Part shown: positions 1 through 8,813 of the stretch, piece by piece
Position numbering within the stretch: position 1 is the first letter of the stretch
Layout: every line of letters starts with the position of its first letter
Assembly: GCA_000444245.1 (NCBI GenBank)
Contig: KE605325.1
Coordinates: 1 to 22,444 of the forward strand
DNA length: 22,444 nt
DNA from: Botryllus schlosseri
Lineage: Eukaryota; Chordata; Ascidiacea; Stolidobranchia; Styelidae
Reading direction: 5' to 3'
Program-made: the position numbers and the translations under genes
The notes under the pieces: generated by a model
The model's database searches: none
What the model was told of the DNA's origin: nothing
What the model saw: only the letters and a program-made list of their open reading frames with translations

Positions 1-596
1 CAATATCACCCTTCGTGTCTTGTTCAAGCTTAAAGTGCACAAGAGGCACATTCATTCCATCATCTCCCTACACATATTCGGCCTCTTCTACCAAGGTTCT
101 GTTGTTCAGCGGGCATAATGGGTTGGTCATTCGGTCACCTGCGAAGGTGCGAAACCGACCTGGCTAACATATCTTGGTTGAATGGGCCGATGATAGTATA
201 GTAAAACGAGGACGCAACATTGTGTGGCGTCAAAGCTATAATGACATTTATCTGTGCTGTAGAAAATTAACATAAATTGTTCACATCAAATATCAAAATG
301 TAAGTGGACCATGATCAAAGTCAGAGGACGAGAATTAAGACATGACTATTGAAGTTCGACACACCAAAAGTCGATCAACATGACAAAGGGTGGTTGAATC
401 ACGAAAGTAACCGAACCGTCAGATTCACATCACCACTATTGTGTGGCCGTTTCGACAGATGATCATGTTAGAATTGGTATCGCAAGGCCGTATCTGTTCT
501 GGTGAACTTCTGGCTGTTGCAAGATTATTCTGCAGTAGATGAATGGTAATACCAACATATGAACAAAGACATTCAGAATTGATAACATATTGTAAC
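1..596. other. Intergenic DNA, no gene recognised
   Basis: No exon with convincing splice sites or protein similarity was found on either strand. The open frame on the minus strand at 463-705 has no recognisable motif and reads like chance. Nothing here resembles the missing cysteine-rich exons of the EF-hand copy downstream. Confidence 0.4.
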
Positions 597-970
597 GGGG
601 CAAAAGTAACAGAGTGTTACGATTGCCCCTGACACGCTCGACCATGATTAGTGTCTCAGTATGGTACCTTCCCGGCGATGCAAGTCCTATTCTTTCCATC
701 ACCACGGTAGACTATAGTAACATTGTTCCAGCTACACATATTACGTTGTAACTACTTGAGTTACTATTCGTCCAGACAAATTATTCCAGACCAGAAAAAC
801 TTTACTCAAGGGTCAAAAATTTCGTTTTTTGCAAATTATTCCGGGGTTTCGAATCGTAGCTCAACGTAACTCCAGGAATAATAGGAGGGATAACTACTGC
901 ATGCGCACTTAAAATATCAAGCTGATTTCTCCATCCTACTAGCGGTGAGGTCGATTGTTACATTTGCCCC
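597..970. repeat. Possible short element with inverted ends GGGGCAAA(A/T)GTAACA
   Basis: The 15-mer at 597-611 and the reverse complement of 956-970 differ at one position, so the 374-base interval has imperfect terminal inverted repeats. A second, imperfect inverted copy at 615-629 forms a local hairpin with the first, and a direct copy follows the right end at 973-987. No clear target duplication was seen. It could be a MITE or a cluster of a dispersed short motif. Confidence 0.25.
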
Positions 971-1048
971 TAGTTACATTTGTCCCCGGTCTCCCCTACT
1001 AATCGCGCAAAGCGTTTACACCGTATCCGATACAACTTCTATATTTTG

Positions 1049-2064
1049 TAGGGATGAAGTGAACCTCCGAAAGGTTCAGGTTCGTGTGAACGCGAACCTT
1101 TTTGAAAGGTTCTGTGTGACCGCGAACGTGAACCTCATGACGTCACGTGACGTCATTTTGCTGATTCCAACTCTACATTTCAGTGAAGTGATAGCCTTTA
1201 TGAATGTGCACAGTGTACATGTACACGATACCTAGCGACGACTCGGGCCATATAATGCCACAATGCTAAAGTACATATTGACGCTTTAAACGTCGCCAAA
1301 TGTATCAACTGGGGCAATCAAATGATAAAATAATCCCATAAAATCAGTATCTTCCGTCGCTCCGCCAACAATTTCGAGGAGGACTTGCAAGGGAATATAA
1401 GCTTACGCCTAAACGGTCTAGGCCAGACCGGACAATGTATTCGGGGTCTGAATATTGCTACGTGGATATTTAGCAGAGTGTAAAACGGTTTCTATAATTG
1501 CTACCGATATTACCCCATTAACAAGTTATACAGCAGTAGCCAACACCCCAATCGCACGGATTTGGTTTTTATGATACAATAAACCTATGAAGTCAAGATT
1601 GACCATCGCACGCCTGCTAGATTTTTTAGATCAGGCAACGATATCAATTTCATTGATTGGTTGAATAAGCATCATTCGCTGACTTCCTACATGTAGTGTA
1701 GTTCCCTCTTGATGTTTGTGATTGCGTTTCAAGCTCACGGCAGAGAGTCACTAAATATTCACAAACGGAAAGCTGGATATTTCGAGCAAACTTTTGTAAC
1801 AAAGCAAGTAAAATTTTTGAGATTGTCAAGGGGCATGCTCGTTTAGTGTTGATTTTTTATAATGTCAACGCCAGGCATAGAGTGGCCCACAATTGAAATG
1901 CAATAAATTTCAACCAAAGATGTTACAATGAAGTGAAAATTGTAATATATGAAAAAGGTTCACAGTGCAGAATCTAACAAGGTTCGTTTGTGAACTAGAA
2001 CCTCTAAATTTCAGAGGTTCACACACAGAACGCGAACGTGAACCTCACGTTCACACCATCCCTA
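1049..2064. mobile_element. hAT-like non-autonomous transposon with GGTTC-rich inverted ends
   Basis: The left end starts TAGGGATGAAGTGAACCTC and the right end, read in reverse complement, starts TAGGGATGGTGTGAACGTGA. Both ends continue with repeated GGTTC/GAACC and CGCGAACGTGAACCTCA motifs, giving subterminal inverted structure over about 100 bases on each side. A possible 8-base target duplication (atattttg on the left, ttattttg at 2067-2074) has one mismatch and needs two extra bases at the right border. No transposase frame was recognised, so this looks like a MITE-type or internally deleted copy. The hAT assignment rests on the TAGGG end and the duplication size. Confidence 0.6.
1138..1155. 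repeat. 18-base perfect palindrome, CRE / E-box / CRE
   Basis: The sequence TGACGTCACGTGACGTCA equals its own reverse complement. It contains two overlapping TGACGTCA (CREB/ATF-type) sites around a central CACGTG E-box. It lies just inside the left subterminal region of the hAT-like element. Function is inferred from motif content only. Confidence 0.45.
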
Positions 2065-2249
2065 AATTATTTTGCTCTTTGACTAAACTACAGACAGAAT
2101 AACCTACGGGCCTTATAACATGGAGGAGGGCACCATACGATGATATTTTCTAAAAAAGGTTGTTCGAGTAATCCAAGGATTAGCATCGCATTTCCATATC
2201 AATACTGTCATTTTCATCCCAAGTTGCGGACGAATGCTTGTGCCGTCGA

Positions 2250-2760
2250 AAATTGGATACCTCCTAGTATGCATCAATATGAATCAAAAGCGCACAAGTA
2301 CAGCACACGCGCGTCCACGTCGTCCAAATATCATATGATCGACCGAAAAGATCATCGCTCTATCAAATATGCAGGACCTGATGTGAGGAACAGTATCCCG
2401 TCGGCCATCCGACAGTCGACGAGCATGTCCACATTCAAGTCGAAATACAAACAACTACTAGTAAATAGATACATTCTATCCTCAAGATTACCGGACCACG
2501 ACTGACCTATCGATCTCGCTTTCCATGACACGCCGCCCTATTTCTTGTCGCTTTCTTTTTTCTATACTATCTTCTTTACTTTTATTCAGTGTGCATGCCT
2601 CCTCTTTATATCGCCTATAGGCCAAGGTGGGTGTCTGATTCCATAGACTACTCCAAGTCGCTTCGACATCTTCCTGTCTTTTCATTGTATCGCATGTTTG
2701 TGGTGTATTGAACTAATAAAAATTGCTAATAAACCAATGATGATGATGATGATGATGATG
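2250..2760 (+). mobile_element. LINE 3' end (CR1/L2-like), with ORF2 C-terminus and ATG-repeat tail
   Basis: The open frame ending at the TGA at 2503-2505 carries the C-terminal signature of CR1/L2-type non-LTR retrotransposon ORF2: HKYSTRAS, then IKYAGPDVRNSIPSAIR, then FKSKYKQLL. In relatives the motif reads YNTR...IKY.GP..WNSIP. The frame is open from 2140, but the LINE-like part is clear only from about 2250. A 3' untranslated region of about 230 bases follows and ends in (ATG)8 at 2737-2760, the microsatellite tail usual for these elements. The 5' part is missing, as expected of a 5'-truncated insertion. A second copy lies inverted at 12258-12606. The exact 5' border and target duplication were not found. 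Confidence 0.75.
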
Positions 2761-2859
2761 AGCTCTGCACCTTTCGCATAGCTCAATTTACAGCTGTCAA
2801 CAATCCACGCGAACGAACTACGATCGTTTTCACAACTACTTACATACTTGAGTAGATTT

Positions 2860-2998
2860 AAAGTCAATCAATTCTACTTCAAGTAGTATTCGGTTGATTA
2901 TGGAAGAAGTACTTCTACTCGTACTTGAGTAGGTTTTTTTCTCCGCTACTTCTACTTCTACTTGAGTAGCTTTCTTGACTACATTGACCACCTCTGCC
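2860..2998. mobile_element. One end of a hAT element (TACTTGAGTAG / TACTTCTACT family)
   Basis: Read on the minus strand from 2998, the sequence starts CAGAGGTGGTCAATGTAGTC and runs into repeated CTACTCAAGTAGAAGTAG motifs. This is the appearance of a hAT end with short repeated subterminal blocks. The opposite end is not seen before the LINE tail at 2760, so the element is truncated or was disrupted by the LINE. It ends only 60 bases before the first exon of the EF-hand copy. Confidence 0.5.
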
Positions 2999-3057
2999 TA
3001 AATCTCATAGACGTCGCTCAATAATGCCTCTTTTCAACTACTCCTGCTCAATTTTAG

Positions 3058-3515
3058 CTGGATGGTGGCTTGGAGCTACATATTCTTGCGCTCAGTATTT
3101 GTATAACGGAGATGATTCATTTGGGACAGCAGCACTATCACGATCTGACGCAATTTCTGAAACCAGAGCAATATTCGTAGACTTGGATGCAAATAAAGAT
3201 CACTCTCTAAACCGCAATGAATTTTTTGACGGTTTAAGCGAATTCGTGAGATTGGTATGTACTGTACAGATGTTTTATGGATTTATGTTGACTACGCAAT
3301 GCAACAAAAATTTTCTTTGGCAGGACTCTGACATTTCGTACTCTTATTCTACCGAACTTATGAAAGACGGAAACGCCGATGGTTCTTCCCGAGATTACGA
3401 TAGACACGAGGAAGACCAAATGGACACGTTCCGATCGGTAATGACGGAATTTGTGAAAATGGACATCAACAATGACGGATTCATACAGGCTAAAGAGTTC
3501 GACCTAGATTTATGA
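3058..3515 (+). CDS. EF-hand protein, C-terminal two exons of a tandem paralogue
   Basis: Two exons are visible, 3058-3254 and 3324-3515, split by a 69-base intron (donor gtatgt, acceptor ttggcag). They match exons 3 and 4 of the complete gene at 9289-10846 in position, phase and sequence: GWWLGATYSC against GWWWGARYSC, and KMDINNDGFIQAKEF against KMDVNRDGLIQAREF. Both EF-hand loops keep the calcium ligands: DANKDHSLNRNE and DINNDGFIQAKE. The first exon starts in phase 1 after an acceptor ending ttttag, so it needs an upstream exon; the ATG at 3024 lies in intron and is unlikely to be the start. No signal-peptide or cysteine-rich exon was found in the 3 kb upstream, which holds LINE and hAT debris. 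It is therefore either 5'-truncated or fed by exons outside the window. The loops show selection on the coding part, so I would not call it dead. Confidence 0.75.
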
Positions 3516-4034
3516 ATTAATATCAATATATACAGGCAACAAGATATCTGAGTTTTATTATTGGCTTATCACAAGCTAACAGTTGCGATTCGAACATATT
3601 AGGCCTATAAAGATATATGAGGTAATATATTTGCTGACTGTGAGGCACGTATAATAATTGCATTTAGTATTAGTCAGCCACAAACTCTGACGTTATCAAA
3701 ATCTAATGATATATGGCTCTTTTGCGTTTAATATATGTGGCTCTCTGCCAAACAATTATTTTTGTACTGAATTTGAGCAATATTGCAATAACTGGTTAGG
3801 AAATTTTCATCTCTGCCAGAATAATTATTCTCGTTGCCGTATAAACATGTCTTTCAGAGGTAAAGAAAATGCCGTCTTCAGGGTTATGGACACGGACCAC
3901 CCTTTTAAAATATAAGTTACTCTCGCACCGGCGACTAATATCACTCGCGAATTCGATGTAACTGACTCGAAATCTTGGGCTGCACGATACGTTGATAGAT
4001 TAAAGAGAATAGCAGACATGGCTATGCCAATATG
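3516..4034. other. Downstream spacer of the EF-hand copy, no further gene
   Basis: No AATAAA follows the stop closely; a TATAAA at about 3606 is the nearest weak polyadenylation-like hexamer. Around 3705-3760, repeated ATATGGCTCT / TGTGGCTCTC words resemble the inner part of a hAT element whose end is seen at 5693. No complete element can be drawn. Confidence 0.3.
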
Positions 4035-4268
4035 ACAGCGTAGTTATCATTGTCTTCCTCTTCCTGATCTAGGGCATCTTTCGTTTATTTGAAATCAAAA
4101 AGTCTAAGGCGAAAAATGAACTGCCATATGGAAGTGGCTTTCACAATTTCAAACTCGAATATAACAACGTAGTTATCAAATACACATTGTCTACCACTTC
4201 CTGATCTAAGGCACAAAATGAACTGCTATATNGAAGTGACTTTCACAATTACAAACTAGAATTACAAA
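4035..4268. repeat. Imperfect tandem duplication, two units
   Basis: Unit 1 (4035-4163) and unit 2 (4164-about 4268) share, in the same order, ACAGCGTAGTTATCA / ACAACGTAGTTATCA, CTTCCTGATCTA(G/A)GGCA, AAAATGAACTGC(C/T)ATAT and TTTCACAATT(T/A)CAAACT. Unit 1 carries about 30 extra bases in the middle. The two units remain very similar, which suggests a local duplication. No coding potential was recognised. Confidence 0.7.
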
Positions 4269-4772
4269 CAACGCTATGGCTATTTAATTTCTTGATTGGT
4301 AGGAAGCTTCGTAGTACAGGTGATAAAATGCAGGCGTGTAGCGCAACGTTATATGTTACCGACGAATACTTTGAGAATAGAGAAGTCGATCAGTATTTAG
4401 ATTTTCGGAATCAGTGCGACAGTTACATTCGATAAATATCAGTTAGTATAACTCCTAACCTATGTATGATGATTTGGGCTATCGTCCCGGGCTTTATTTC
4501 CGAACGATATATATGCAAATCTCGTAATTTTAGGAGAAAAATGTTCAAAATCCAGTCATTCTTACTCATTCATTAACGTCGATCGTAAATACCAATAGTA
4601 ATAGTTTCACAATTTTCGTTCACTCATCCTGACGACTGGTGAGGCGCTGCCTCACGTGCCTTCCCTGACCCCATGTCACTGATGTATCACCTTCAGCTAA
4701 GTTTACTCCATTCTGATGTACGTCATTCTTTCGTACGACTTCCTCGTATCGTTTACATTATGTCTACATTAT
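4269..4772. other. Non-coding spacer with a short hairpin
   Basis: A perfect 7-base stem with a 3-base loop, GTGAGGC-GCT-GCCTCAC, lies at about 4639-4655. A plus-strand open stretch ending at the TAA near 4435 has a weak acceptor in front of it but no partner exon. Nothing else was recognised. Confidence 0.3.
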
Positions 4773-4856
4773 GTCTTTGACCGTGGTGCTAAAGGCCACC
4801 AGGCGATAAGCGCCACATCTTTTTGTTTAATAAACAATACAACAAAAACAACAACC
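4773..4856 (+). mobile_element. SINE 3' fragment
   Basis: The stretch GTGGTGCTAAAGGCCACC followed by AGGCGATAAGCGCCAC matches the 3' body of the complete SINE at 14548-14913 (GTGGAGCACAAGGCCTAAAC, then GGCGATAAGCTCCAC). It ends in an AAC-rich tail like that of the SINE at 13487. The tRNA-like head is absent. The words TTTACATTATG upstream and TTACATTACTG downstream could be a short target duplication. Confidence 0.5.
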
Positions 4857-5042
4857 TTACATTACTGCTGTAGTGACCATGCTTGGCTCCACTTACGCAT
4901 GTGATCATGGGTTCTCCCATTTAAAAGGAACATCACGATGAAGCTACGTTCTCGTAACTCAAGTTTCGCATGCTCAAATAAAGTTACCAGCATGATTAGT
5001 ACGAGTTTTTACAGAGAAAATGAGGCGCACGGCACACGAGTC

Positions 5043-5551
5043 TAGGGCTGGGCAAAATCGAGTACCTGAGTGATTCGATTCTGAATCACGTAATATGCTT
5101 CGAGTCGAGTAATCGAGTATCACTCATTATGACGTCATAACAGAACGTAATATGTGAAAGTTCAAATATGTACCTTTTATGTCACCACAAAGAATATCAT
5201 GTCTGTAATCGGTCACATTAAAGATACATTGGTATTTTTTCGACCATACTGATGTTATTGCACTTGGTGGCAATGTTGTGGGACGATCATGACTTCGGAA
5301 ATCTGCTAGTTCCAGTAATGTTTGTAGCTTTGTACTATGTTTCGTGTGCTACGATACGACCAATCACGGTTTTAAGGTTTCAACACTGAAAATTACTGTC
5401 GAAACTATAATTTTCGTTTATAAATTAATTTGCAGTTGCTAGGAGCGTATAATTCCAGTACTCGAAAAATCGTCTTTTACTACTCGACCCGAATCATCGC
5501 AATTAATACTCGATTCAGATTCGAGTACTCGAATCATTGTGACCAGCCCTA
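5043..5551. mobile_element. hAT MITE with ends TAGGGCTGG
   Basis: The left end starts TAGGGCTGGGCAAAATCGAG and the right end, reversed, starts TAGGGCTGGTCACAATGATT. Both are followed by repeated TCGAGTA/TACTCGA motifs. Flanking 8-mers cacgagtc and cacagtac resemble each other but differ by a shift, so the target duplication is decayed. The 509-base interior shows no transposase. A single end of the same family lies at 17256. Confidence 0.7.
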
Positions 5552-6466
5552 CACAGTACACACGACAAATCCCATGTAGTAGCGAATTTTCAATTGTGAC
5601 GTAACAGGGGATTAACATGTATGGCTCTTTGGGAGTTTAAATGAAAAATTTGGCCTATATGACTCTTCTGCCGAAAAATGTTCCCGACCCCTGCTTAGTG
5701 CTTATACAGTATATGCATTATGCATACTTTGACTAACGCTGAGAGTGAATGATAATTGAAATTTTAACGTTAGAATTATCAAACCATTTGTGCCACCCAG
5801 CACTTTGAATCCGCAATATTTTATTTTTCGTCCGTCTTTCAGCCCGCATCCAGTGTATATTGACTCTTAGCCTATTAGCCATGGCTTACTGGTGGCCATA
5901 GCAGCAATTTAAGGGGAGCGACAGAGTTCTTTGGACAATTAGGTGATACTGTTAGATTTGTTTTTCTTGTTATTCCAACTCAATATATATTCCTATTGCC
6001 ACATTCATTCTAATTCAAGCTTCTCGGCTGATTCTCATCAGTACACGACTAGCCAATTCGAAAAATGGAAATAATTTAGTGTTTTGTGGCGCCCCGCTGG
6101 GCTGATACGGTCAGCTGCGCGATAGAACCCTAATTACAATCAACAGCTCCAATTTTATCCGCTCAAGAGACACACACTGTCAGGAGCAGATTGACGGGTG
6201 TCGAAATGACCAAACACGCTCTCTCAATCAACTAGCCACCACAGCCTATAATGCCCTATGTGACAGTGGTCTACTTGGATCTTTCGGCTGTTTCTTTTTT
6301 AGACGCTATTCCTTGCTCTTTTCAATCGTCTCTTGGTATTGTCTTTCTCTGGAATATATTTTTGTAAAGACGCTGTAAGAACAACGACGTAGGGTAGTAC
6401 GGTCTTGGAATAATCACCGACACTTCCGAACGTGTTACAACATAAACTATGCCAGAGTCACTCGCG
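5552..6466. other. Non-coding stretch with one isolated hAT end
   Basis: At 5693 a hAT right end is visible: reversed, it reads CAGGGGTCGGGAACATTTTT, followed on that strand by AGAGTCATAT and GGCCAAATTT, the Charlie-like pattern. Its partner was not found. No gene was recognised in the remainder. Confidence 0.4.
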
Positions 6467-6974
6467 TAGGGTTGGATTATCCGGATCACGGTTAACCGGA
6501 TAACCGATTAACCGCAGGTTTTTTTATTATCTGATATCCGGATGTAATTCTGTCGGTTAACCGGATAAAAGAGTATCGTTTTAAATGCGTTTCACACTTT
6601 TCAGTAAGCTTCAGTAAGTCGTATTCAGTGTTGCCACTCTAGGTTCCCGGAAAAACACAAGATCATGTCGTGAAAAAACACTAGATTGGCGAAAAAAACA
6701 CTAGATTAGTAAATTGCAGGAAAAATTTGCCCTTGCCAAGTAATCATGGNTACCAAGGTACAAATCCNTAGATAAGAAGTGTTCCACACATGAATTCGAT
6801 ACATATACTGCATGATTNTTCAACGAAAATTAATANAACGAATTCAATAGCGCAAAAAATATCAAATATTGTCGCTTTCGAATTGTACGGCATCATAACA
6901 ATTATCTTTCGATTGTACACCATCCATCAAACATTAATATCTTTTGTGTGACATCTTGCTCATTACCGTACATC

Positions 6975-7608
6975 TACAACCAAACAATGGGAAGGTTTCC
7001 ATGTGCAGCATACTTCAATTCCACGAATGCAGTGGAATATGGCAATGCCAAGAGCTTCATCATGAGCTTCTCCAGTAAAGGGAATCTTGATTCACCGAAT
7101 CCATTGTGCACAGATTTCAATTTTTGCTAAAATTCTGTTGGAGGGCATTGACTGATAACCTGCAGCTCATTTTGCGATCTTGCCAAAGCAGCCCATTCTT
7201 CCGACAAATCATCATAATCATCAAATAATATCACAGAGGGAAATTGCACTGCTAGAGGAATGATTGATTTTACTATTCTATTTTTTTACTATTCTTCGGC
7301 CTGCGTTCCTTTTTTTTTATATGTATTTATGACACGAGACTCGAATTGAACAATGCTTAATTAGTACTCCATCAATGCAGCTGACTGGATGATCCGCGGG
7401 AATCCCGAAGGATCGTATCGCTGCAACATGTATTATATTTTAATTGCAATTTTGCTCAATAAAACTGTCTGTCTGTCTCGGCAAATGAAAATCTTGCCCG
7501 AATCTGCAGACTGAGTTCAACAAGAAACGACATATCATCAGATCGAAATCGCTGTTCATTTTTTGAGATACTTTCGCTCATTAGCACGGATTCACATCGC
7601 ACCCTGTT
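6975..7608 (-). pseudogene. Decayed hAT transposase fragment, C-terminal dimerisation region
   Basis: On the minus strand, 7608-7478 reads ...SDDMSFLVELSLQIRARFSF, and 7265-7000 reads PLAVQFPSVILFDDYDDLSE, then SRFPLLEKLMMKLLALPYST and AFVE. The last part resembles the hAT C-terminal dimerisation domain (YP.L...A..LL.IP.S.A.VER). Both pieces are in the same frame once the insertion at about 7297-7476 is set aside. In-frame stops lie at about 7288-7293 (two) and at about 7128, so it cannot encode an active enzyme. The N-terminal zinc finger and most of the catalytic domain are missing. This is an ordinary DNA transposon remnant. Confidence 0.55.
7297..7476 (+). mobile_element. LINE-type 3' tail inserted in the hAT transposase
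   Basis: The segment ends GCTCAATAAAACTGTCTGTC, that is an AATAAA followed by a (CTGT)n tail, as in many non-LTR retrotransposons. It is flanked on both sides by TCGGC, a possible 5-base target duplication, and interrupts the minus-strand transposase frame at the same residue on each side. No coding part remains. The family is not the same as the ATG-tailed LINE. Confidence 0.45.
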
Positions 7609-7876
7609 ACGTAATAATTACTGCAGCACCACACAGAATTGTTGAAAACAAACACAGCCAGAGACACCAAATCGCCTTATTAGCGATAAATTTAGCGTAT
7701 AATTTAGTAGTCTAACGTTAGAATATTCATTGTTCGCATAATTGCAGAAAAACACTAGATTAGCAAAATTGTGCGAAAAAAAACACTAGAACACTAGGAC
7801 GACCGAAAAAACACTAGATCTAGTGTTAAAACACAAGGAGGTCTGTGTACTGTACAGGTACACTGTACGTACAATG

Positions 7877-8160
7877 TAACGCGACGCGCTCCCGTGCTGA
7901 GAAGCTCGCGAAATTAGGTCATTGATTGCCGCGCGCTCAGCTATCGTCGCTGGCCTGATTTATCGCTTCTTCAACAAGCCTATAGTTCCGCTGGCTTGTA
8001 GAATCGCATCTGCAATAGGCTTTGTGCACGACTGGCCTGCACAATCGCATCTGCATTGGCTTGGTGCTCACGATATTGTCGATGGCCTACATAATCGCAT
8101 CTGCAATAGGCCTGGTACGAAAGCTATCATAGCTGGCCTAGCCATCACATCTCTTGATTT
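7877..8160. repeat. GC-rich repeat with about 50-base imperfect internal units
   Basis: The unit TGGCCTGCACAATCGCATCT followed by GCA(A/T)T(A/T)GGC recurs three to four times between 7989 and 8157 with 45-52 base spacing. The block starts with GCGACGCG, GTGCTGAG and AAATTAGGTCA. A second, diverged block with the same landmarks in the same order is at 21372-21690. The plus-strand open frame here simply follows the repeat and has no known domain. Confidence 0.5.
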
Positions 8161-8460
8161 CCGCTGATACTTAATTCGAAAAAAATCTAAACCGCATCAT
8201 TTTATCGTGAATTTGTCAAGAAGGAATTAAAGCGAGATATCATGTCGGCATCAATTCTAATATCAGCTACTCGTCCTTTCAGTACTTCAAAGCTAAACAG
8301 AAGAATGGTCAAAAAGGAATATAAAGTCTTTGAAGCCTCCGGGAAACGATCTGCCAACCATTAGACTCCCTACGAAGAGCATTCAATGCATGTGGACTCT
8401 TTGATACAAAATTCCGGCCCTGGCTACAGGATGCCACAATTGATGGATAGTGCTTTAAAA

Positions 8461-8471
8461 GGGGGGGGGGG
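8461..8471. repeat. Poly-G run of 11
   Basis: Eleven consecutive G bases stand out in an AT-rich region. It is a homopolymer that may be length-variable or miscounted in the assembly. Confidence 0.9.
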
Positions 8472-8813
8472 CGTTGCATTATCAGTGAACATTAAACTTG
8501 CGTGATTTTTCTCGTATTCGCTCGTACTACAATAACACTGTGTAATGATTTTGCGATCCAATTTTCATGCGGACCTCGCGAAATCGATTGCCTCACTTAG
8601 CAGTTATTATCCGGTTAATCGGTTAGATAAATTCCAAATATACGGATATATCCGTTATCCGGATAGTGCAAATTATTGATATCCGAACTAAACCTGTCGC
8701 GCCTATAACGGCGGGTTATGGTTTTTTTCGCTGATATGTTTTGAAAGCACTTCGAGTCGCTGGTACTCACGCAAGGGATTTTTCCAACATTAAACAGCAA
8801 TACATTTATTTGA

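Larger units (their letters stand above)
6626..7850. mobile_element. Inner hAT element flanked by AAAACACTAGAT arrays
   Basis: The start CAGTGTTGCCACTC at 6626 is hAT-like. Right behind it, GAAAAAACACTAGATT occurs with variants three times up to 6710; at 7744-7822 the same motif recurs about four times, in the same direction. The transposase remnant lies between the two arrays. Repeated subterminal motifs are a known hAT feature and are usually transposase-binding sites. No matching inverted right terminus was found, so the right border is approximate. Confidence 0.4.
6467..8696. mobile_element. Composite hAT-type element with ATCCGG/GGTTAACCGG ends
   Basis: The left end starts TAGGGTTGGATTATCCGGAT and continues with GGTTAACCGGATAACCG. 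The right end, reversed, reads CAGGTTTAGTTCGGATATC, then ACTATCCGGATAACGG and CTAACCGATTAACCGG. These form imperfect inverted ends rich in CCGGTTAA words. Flanks cactcgcg and ctgtcgcg agree at six of eight bases, so the exact right border is unsure. The interior contains a decayed hAT transposase on the minus strand, two arrays of an AAAACACTAGAT motif and a GC-rich repeat block. It is probably several elements inserted into one another. Confidence 0.55.

Noticed and set aside
2682-2867. Minus-strand open frame with the same Ile run
   Set aside because: It is the antisense of the first LINE copy's ATG-repeat tail.
3024-3057. ATG at 3024 as the start of the EF-hand copy
   Set aside because: It lies in front of a good acceptor at 3057, and the paralogue shows that coding sequence begins after the acceptor; it also gives no clear signal peptide.
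4301-4435. Plus-strand frame (ACSATLYVTDEYFENREVDQ) as a last exon
   Set aside because: Only a weak acceptor, no partner exon and no polyadenylation signal nearby; length is within chance.
6948-7130. Plus-strand 60-codon open frame
   Set aside because: The opposite strand encodes the hAT transposase end; this frame is its shadow.
7989-8157. CRISPR-like array
   Set aside because: Repeat units are imperfect, about 50 bases, without unique spacers, and the genome is clearly animal.
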